Source: Peptostreptococcaceae bacterium
GTDB taxonomy: Bacteria; Bacillota_A; Clostridia; Peptostreptococcales; Anaerovoracaceae
NCBI GenBank assembly: GCA_016650135.1
Contig: JAENWH010000039.1
Location: 1-10,395 of the forward strand
Length of the DNA: 10,395 nt
Direction of reading: 5' to 3'
This document shows, in pieces, positions 7,003 to 10,395 of this stretch; position 1 is the first letter of the stretch, and every line of letters starts with the position of its first letter. A program made the translations under genes and the position numbers. The notes under the pieces are model-generated. The model worked only from the letters and a program-made list of their open reading frames with translations, was not told the DNA's origin and ran no database searches.

Positions 7003-7052
7003 TTTAAAACCTCCTAAATTTTTATGATTATATCTCATATTATATTATTATC

Positions 7053-7068
7053 GCAACATTCATGCCAA
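7053..7068 (-). promoter_or_regulatory. Sigma-54 (-24/-12) promoter of the BKACE operon
   Basis: On the minus strand the sequence TTGGCATGAATGTTGC matches the consensus YTGGCAC-N5-TTGC with GG at 7066-7065 and GC at 7054-7053, exactly the required spacing. The only deviation is T for C after TGGCA. Transcription should start near 7041, leaving about 39 nt of leader before the ATG at 7002 and placing the AGGAGG site on the transcript. A sigma-54 activator gene is encoded divergently 260 bp away. No convincing -35/-10 promoter was seen for the operon. Confidence 0.8.
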
Positions 7069-7118
7069 TATATATTAATGTTGAAATATCAGTATTGAGC
7101 TTATATTTTCACAAAATA

Positions 7119-7211
7119 CATGTGATGCAAATTTGCATCACATGCTAATTTGCATCACATGTATTAACGTTAATAGATGCAAATTAGCATCACTTATTCA
7201 CGTTAATAGAT
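7119..7211. promoter_or_regulatory. Array of upstream activator-binding dyads (TGATGC-N6-GCATCA) in the divergent region
   Basis: A perfect 26-bp palindrome lies at 7119-7144 (arm CATGTGATGCAAA). A partial dyad ATGC-N6-GCAT is at 7142-7155, its centre 17 bp further on, and a third dyad GATGC-N6-GCATC is at 7176-7191, its centre another 35 bp on. ATTTGCATCACATG recurs at 7131-7144 and 7148-7161. ACGTTAATAGAT recurs at 7167-7178 and 7200-7211. The dyads lie about 75-135 bp upstream of the -24/-12 promoter, the usual distance for enhancer sites. They are probably bound by the divergently encoded activator and may also affect its own promoter. Confidence 0.75.
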
Positions 7212-7242
7212 ACAATTAAATTTATTGTATATTCATTTTTAG

Positions 7243-7251
7243 TGATATACT
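7243..7251 (+). promoter_or_regulatory. Candidate extended -10 promoter for the activator gene
   Basis: TGATATACT has the TGN-TATAAT-like form of an extended -10 element, and a TTGTAT at 7225-7230 is a poor -35 at short spacing. A second TATAAT lies at 7253-7258 without a good -35. Either would give a leader of about 60-70 nt. The region is very AT-rich, so chance matches are likely. Confidence 0.3.
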
Positions 7252-7325
7252 ATATAATCTAATAAGAATTTAATATTTATAGTCTATATTTTATTGTGTA
7301 AAAATTGAGAAAGGATACAAATGAG

Positions 7326-8759
7326 ATGGATCAAAATTTTTATGAGTATATTTTAGATTCCTTATCAGATGCAATGTATATTTTAGACAGTGAAGGAAAT
7401 TTCATATTTGTAAACAAAGAACTTATAGATGTTACGGGATATTCCAAAAGCGATTTTATGCATTTTAATTCTAACGGATTATTCAGAAATGGTATTATTG
7501 ATCGCTGCTTATTTAAAGAAGTTTCTAAAGAAAAAAAAAGTAAAACAATAATTCAGCACATTACACAAAAAGATGAATTAATAAAAAAACTACTTGTTAC
7601 TTCAACACCAATTTTTGATGGAAAAGGTAATATAAAAAATGTTGTGGGACATTTAAGTGATGTAGAAAAAATGAATATAATATATCATGATGCACTTACT
7701 AAAAATGAATTTTCGGTTATTCAGCATAATAATATAGACATGACCAAAATAGCTTCTGCAAACATTATAGCTAAAAGCAATAAAATGAAGGAAATATTAA
7801 TACAAGTCGGTAAATTTGCATCTTATGATACTACTATTCTTATACAGGGTGAGTCAGGAACTGGTAAAGAAGTTATAGCAAATTATATTCACGAAATGAG
7901 TCCTAGAAAAGAAAAGGAGATGGTTAGTATTAATTGCGCTTCTTTGCCTGACGCTCTCTTAGAATCCGAGTTATTTGGTTATATAAAAGGAGCATTTACA
8001 GGGGCTTCGAATACCGGAAAAAAAGGACTTATAGAAATAGCAGATGGTGGAACGCTCTTTTTAGATGAGATAAATTCATTGCCTTTAACTACTCAAGGAA
8101 AATTGCTTCGAATTTTAGAAACAAAAATGCTTCAGAGGGTAGGTTCTGTCAAACCAAGTTATATAGATTTTAAACTAATAGCAGCAACTAATTCCAATTT
8201 AAAGAATCTTGTAAATGAAAATAAATTTAGAAATGATCTTTACTACAGATTGAATGTACTTCCTATTACTATTCCTCCACTAAGAGAAAGAAAGGATGAT
8301 ATAATCCCATTAACAGATTTTTTTATTGAATATTGTTGCAATAAATACGGAAGAAAAAAGAAATTTTCCACGAACTTGTATGACAAATTATTAAAATATG
8401 AATGGCCAGGAAATATCAGAGAATTGAAAAATTTCATTGAAAGAATAATATTACTAAGTTCATATTCTGTTAATGAAATAGATGACATACCTTTTCCTTT
8501 TGATGAATTCATAATTTCAAATGAAAACAATAATAATATAAATACTATTGTTGAACCAAACATAATTTCCAAACCAAATACTGAATCATATGAATGTTTT
8601 GATCTTAAGGAAATTGAAGGTAAAAATCTTAAAGATGCCGTAAAACTTTTTGAAAAATTTATTATTGATAGAACTTATAAAAACCTGAAATCTAGCCGGA
8701 AAACGGCTAATTTATTAGGGGTAAATCAATCAACAATAGTAAGAAAAAGAAATAAATAA
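7326..8759 (+). CDS. Sigma-54-dependent transcriptional activator: PAS, AAA+ and TyrR/Fis-type HTH
   Basis: A 477-aa enhancer-binding protein. An N-terminal PAS domain (residues about 1-115, starting YEYILDSLSDAMYILDSEGN) probably senses a ligand or redox signal. The central AAA+ domain has Walker A GESGTGKE (175-182), the sigma-54 contact loop GAFTGA (222-227), Walker B LFLDEI (Asp247, Glu248), the RLNVLPITIPPLRER sensor region and EWPGNIREL. The C-terminus is a TyrR/Fis-like helix-turn-helix (SRKTANLLGVNQSTIVRKRN). No receiver domain is present, so it is not a classical response regulator. ATG 7326 is preferred: AAGGA lies 11 nt upstream; an in-frame TTG at 7305 would add seven residues but has no visible ribosome binding site. 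It is divergent from the BKACE operon, which has a sigma-54 promoter and upstream dyads, so it very likely activates that operon. The inducer is unknown. Confidence 0.93.
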   Translation: MDQNFYEYILDSLSDAMYILDSEGNFIFVNKELIDVTGYSKSDFMHFNSNGLFRNGIIDRCLFKEVSKEKKSKTIIQHITQKDELIKKLLVTSTPIFDGKGNIKNVVGHLSDVEKMNIIYHDALTKNEFSVIQHNNIDMTKIASANIIAKSNKMKEILIQVGKFASYDTTILIQGESGTGKEVIANYIHEMSPRKEKEMVSINCASLPDALLESELFGYIKGAFTGASNTGKKGLIEIADGGTLFLDEINSLPLTTQGKLLRILETKMLQRVGSVKPSYIDFKLIAATNSNLKNLVNENKFRNDLYYRLNVLPITIPPLRERKDDIIPLTDFFIEYCCNKYGRKKKFSTNLYDKLLKYEWPGNIRELKNFIERIILLSSYSVNEIDDIPFPFDEFIISNENNNNINTIVEPNIISKPNTESYECFDLKEIEGKNLKDAVKLFEKFIIDRTYKNLKSSRKTANLLGVNQSTIVRKRNK

Positions 8760-8762
8760 GCG

Positions 8763-8791
8763 CAATTTTCAATAACAAATTGAGTATGTTT
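8763..8791 (+). terminator. Weak candidate terminator after the activator gene
   Basis: CAATTT and AAATTG form a 6-bp AT-rich stem four bases after the stop codon, followed eight bases later by five Ts. The stem is weak. No stronger structure occurs until the hairpin at 8902-8929. Confidence 0.25.
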
Positions 8792-8901
8792 TTAATAACT
8801 TATAGCAATTAAATTGGAATATTAATATGATTTTTTTTGATGCTCATAAAATAGTACATGATTATGGTGGTGCATTTACTGGATATTGTGATGTTTCCTT
8901 C

Positions 8902-8929
8902 GCTAGAGGGATTTCCCTATCCCTCTAGC
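8902..8929. terminator. Strong hairpin between convergent genes; possible bidirectional terminator
   Basis: A perfect 11-bp stem (GCTAGAGGGAT / ATCCCTCTAGC) encloses the 6-nt loop TTCCCT. It lies between the activator stop at 8759 and the stop of the convergent coiled-coil gene at 8967, where a terminator serving both directions is expected. Only three Ts follow on the plus strand and none on the minus strand, so it is not a textbook intrinsic terminator. It might instead stabilise transcript ends. Confidence 0.5.
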
Positions 8930-8966
8930 TTTCCACCGGCATAGGCTTTTTCCTCATGATTGCCCC

Positions 8967-9983
8967 CTATTTTTTCAACACCGCTGCAAGGTCTTCTCTA
9001 GCCTTCTGTGCTTCAGTTTCGGCCTGTTTTAGTTGCGACCTTAAATCGTCAATTGAATCTATGTGTGTTTTTTCGGTGCTGGCCATGTCCTCACGCTGTT
9101 TTTTGTTCAACGCTTCCAATTCGGACTTGTGCGCTTCTTTAATTTCCTTTTTCAGTTCTTCAAGGGCTTTTTCATATTTTTTCTCTGCGACAGCCATATC
9201 TTCTTTGTGATTTTTTTCAGCTTTCTCAACCTGTTTTTCGAAAAATTCTTTCTGTTCCCGCAAACCGGTATTCTGCATTTCAAGATTAGCCGATTTTTCC
9301 TTCAATTCGGTGATGGTTTTTTTAGCATCAAGAACCTCTCCGGCAAACCGATTGTTATCTTCTCGCATTTCCTCATCCATACGCTTTATGTGTCCAAGAT
9401 CTTTGGTCTTTTCTTCCACCTGTTTTCTATAATCAAATAAAATCCCATCCATTTTTTCAAGTTCTGCGGCCGCCTTAGTCGCTTCTTTAGCCGATTTTTT
9501 CATAACTTCCTGGGCTTCATTCAATTCTTTTGTGGTTTTTTCCGAAAAGATCTTACACTCTTCAGCATCGCTGGCCATGATTTTTTTATAGTCCTCAACA
9601 GAGGCTTTTAGGTCGTTGATCATTTCATTTAGCCTGGCGTGCACGTCATCTTTTTTCTTTATTTCATCACGCATTTCCTCACGAATTCTATCCTCAGCAT
9701 TTTTGTTCATCATCAGGCTATTACTGAACATGCTGGCCATGTCGTTTAATAAACTCTGAAATATTTCTATTTCCCTGCCTCTGTCGCTTAACAGCCCCTT
9801 AGCCTGCTGCATTTTATATACGCCTACCAGGGCGTTTAACGTTTCCGCCTGATTCATGTCATTTGCGGTAGCAAACGCTTTTATAAACTCCACGTCCTCC
9901 TCAAATACCCTCATGGACGTCGCTTTTACTGCCTGTTTTGCCTGTTCCCCGGTTGCTACTGCCTGTTCATTAATTTCATTCAT
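8967..9983 (-). CDS. Coiled-coil protein with possible ribbon-helix-helix N-terminus (KfrA-like, unidentified)
   Basis: A 338-aa soluble, highly charged protein whose family I do not recognise. Residues about 22-61 fit a ribbon-helix-helix: a short strand TSMRVFEED, a helix VEFIKAFATANDM, and a second helix NQAETLNALVGVYKMQQ. From about residue 95 to the C-terminus the sequence is almost unbroken Glu/Lys-rich heptad-like coiled coil (for example EKQVEKAEKNHKEDMAVAEK), ending ARED LAAVLKK. There is no signal peptide or membrane segment. DNA-binding head plus long coiled coil recalls plasmid KfrA-type proteins that bind repeats at their own promoter; the upstream dyads here fit that. AGGAGGGA lies 7 nt before the start. 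The gene is richer in GC than its flanks, suggesting plasmid or mobile-element origin. A scaffold or partition-accessory role is possible; none is proven. Confidence 0.75.
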   Translation of the reverse strand: MNEINEQAVATGEQAKQAVKATSMRVFEEDVEFIKAFATANDMNQAETLNALVGVYKMQQAKGLLSDRGREIEIFQSLLNDMASMFSNSLMMNKNAEDRIREEMRDEIKKKDDVHARLNEMINDLKASVEDYKKIMASDAEECKIFSEKTTKELNEAQEVMKKSAKEATKAAAELEKMDGILFDYRKQVEEKTKDLGHIKRMDEEMREDNNRFAGEVLDAKKTITELKEKSANLEMQNTGLREQKEFFEKQVEKAEKNHKEDMAVAEKKYEKALEELKKEIKEAHKSELEALNKKQREDMASTEKTHIDSIDDLRSQLKQAETEAQKAREDLAAVLKK

Positions 9984-10010
9984 TGTTCGTTCCCTCCTAA
10001 ATCCTCAAAA

Positions 10011-10039
10011 ATTATAAATTGTGTTGTATTACAAATACA
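10011..10039 (-). promoter_or_regulatory. Candidate promoter of the coiled-coil gene, overlapped by an operator-like dyad
   Basis: On the minus strand a perfect TATAAT lies at 10016-10011, 27 nt upstream of the start codon. At 17-bp spacing the -35 position is TGTATT (10039-10034), a poor match. The dyad GTATTACAAATAC (10026-10038) fills the spacer and reaches the -35, so a protein bound there would block polymerase. Confidence 0.4.
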
Positions 10040-10235
10040 TGTATTTTTTATGTGTTTCAACTTTATATAATATATTATATTACAAATGTAATATAAATAC
10101 CACCCTTTTCGAAAATATTTTAAAGTTGTTTTTTCATTGAAATCACTATACTTGTGGGTTTTTACCCTTTTTAGTTATAAAATTAATATTGTATTGTATT
10201 ACAAATACATAAAATACATATGTATTACAAAATAC
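10024..10235. repeat. Operator-like dyad repeats upstream of the coiled-coil gene
   Basis: TTGTATTACAAATACAT occurs identically at 10024-10040 and 10194-10210; its core GTATTACAAATAC is a dyad (GTATT/AATAC). A variant GTATTACAAAATAC lies at 10222-10235. A related near-perfect palindrome with arms TTATATTACA/TGTAATATAA lies at 10075-10096. Four related sites in about 210 AT-rich bases, spanning the predicted promoter, suggest cooperative binding by the gene's own RHH-type product, or an iteron- or centromere-like site. The rest of this stretch is AT-rich with no supported gene. Confidence 0.6.
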
Positions 10236-10395
10236 TAATAATATAAAATCTTTTATGGGAATCGAATTTAGGTACTAAAAAAGTCCTCATTTAAGAGAAA
10301 AGGTTCCAGGCAGACAATCTCCCACACTAAAGGTCTTTTCGCTCCAAACTGGGGCTATTTAGTATTACTCAGAGGGCCTTAAGCGATTACACTGA
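10236..10395. other. Unassigned right edge of window
   Basis: No gene is supported here. Base composition rises in GC after about 10300 compared with the AT-rich stretch to its left, and reading frames in both directions are short. On the minus strand a 5-bp TTCTC/GAGGA hairpin is followed by six Ts (10276-10281), a weak terminator-like pattern for a transcript entering from the right. The boundary may mark a junction with another element or the end of a gene outside the window. Confidence 0.25.

Noticed and set aside
7003..7038. Upstream ATG (7038) as the BKACE start
   Set aside because: It would begin about 3 nt after the predicted transcription start and the best AGGAGG site lies downstream of it, before the ATG at 7002; family similarity also begins at MSKRIIS.
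7119..7211. CRISPR-like repeats in the divergent region
   Set aside because: The repeats are dyads of unequal spacing with no spacer-sized unique segments and no cas genes; activator sites explain them better.
8243..8572. 109-codon minus-strand frame
   Set aside because: It is antisense to the AAA+ region of the activator, which carries clear family motifs.
8827..8928. 33-codon plus-strand frame starting MIFFDAHKIVHDYGG
   Set aside because: It has only a weak GGAA upstream, runs into the hairpin at 8902-8929, and matches no family I recognise.
9063..9440. 125-codon Phe-rich plus-strand frame
   Set aside because: The Phe/Leu richness is the mirror of Glu/Lys coiled-coil codons on the other strand; there is no ribosome binding site.
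10156..10172. GGGTTTTTACCC followed by five Ts as a terminator
   Set aside because: The stem is only four base pairs and no plus-strand gene precedes it.

Overview
The window looks like an AT-rich Firmicutes chromosome or large mobile region, most likely an anaerobic Clostridia-type fermenter. The reasons are strong AGGAGG ribosome binding sites, AT-rich codons, sigma-54/PAS enhancer-binding regulation, and a set of CoA-transferase and beta-keto-acid-cleavage genes typical of acid-fermenting clostridia. No rRNA, tRNA or CRISPR array is visible, and the species cannot be named from the sequence alone.

Left edge (1-730). The first ~349 bases are the 5' end (domain I) of a group II intron, probably class IIC, on the minus strand. 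It sits directly downstream of a hairpin plus T-tract, the usual IIC target. Beside it are three imperfect 24-bp tandem repeats resembling the multiple transposase-binding repeats at IS21-family ends. Next come a perfect 34-bp palindrome with a U-tract on the minus strand (the likely operon terminator) and a 12-codon fragment that resembles a thiolase N-terminus.

Centre (731-7068). A catabolic operon runs on the minus strand. In transcription order it holds a beta-keto acid cleavage enzyme (BKACE/DUF849), a ketopantoate-reductase-like dehydrogenase, a 4-hydroxybutyrate/butyryl-CoA:acetate-type CoA-transferase, a 240-bp gap with apparently decayed coding sequence, the two subunits of an acetoacetate-type 3-oxoacid CoA-transferase (AtoD- and AtoA-like), a GntP-family permease, and the thiolase-like stub. 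The inferred pathway is: uptake of a hydroxy- or keto-acid; NAD-linked oxidation to a beta-keto acid; cleavage with acetyl-CoA to acetoacetate plus an acyl-CoA; recovery of acetyl-CoA from the acyl-CoA with acetate; activation of acetoacetate to acetoacetyl-CoA; and thiolysis. The substrate is unknown.

Control region (7003-7325). A well-matched -24/-12 (sigma-54) promoter reads into the operon. Behind it is an array of TGATGC/GCATCA dyads, including a perfect 26-bp palindrome. A divergent gene encodes a PAS-AAA+-HTH sigma-54 activator, so operon, promoter, upstream sites and activator form a self-contained regulatory unit.

Right side (8760-10395). After a short convergent intergenic region with one strong hairpin, a minus-strand gene encodes a protein with a possible ribbon-helix-helix N-terminus and a long charged coiled coil, reminiscent of plasmid KfrA-like proteins. 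Its AT-rich upstream region carries repeated GTATTACAAATAC-type dyads, one inside the predicted promoter, suggesting autoregulation or a partition/centromere-like site. This gene is richer in GC than its surroundings and probably belongs to a mobile or plasmid-derived segment. The last ~150 bases are unassigned.
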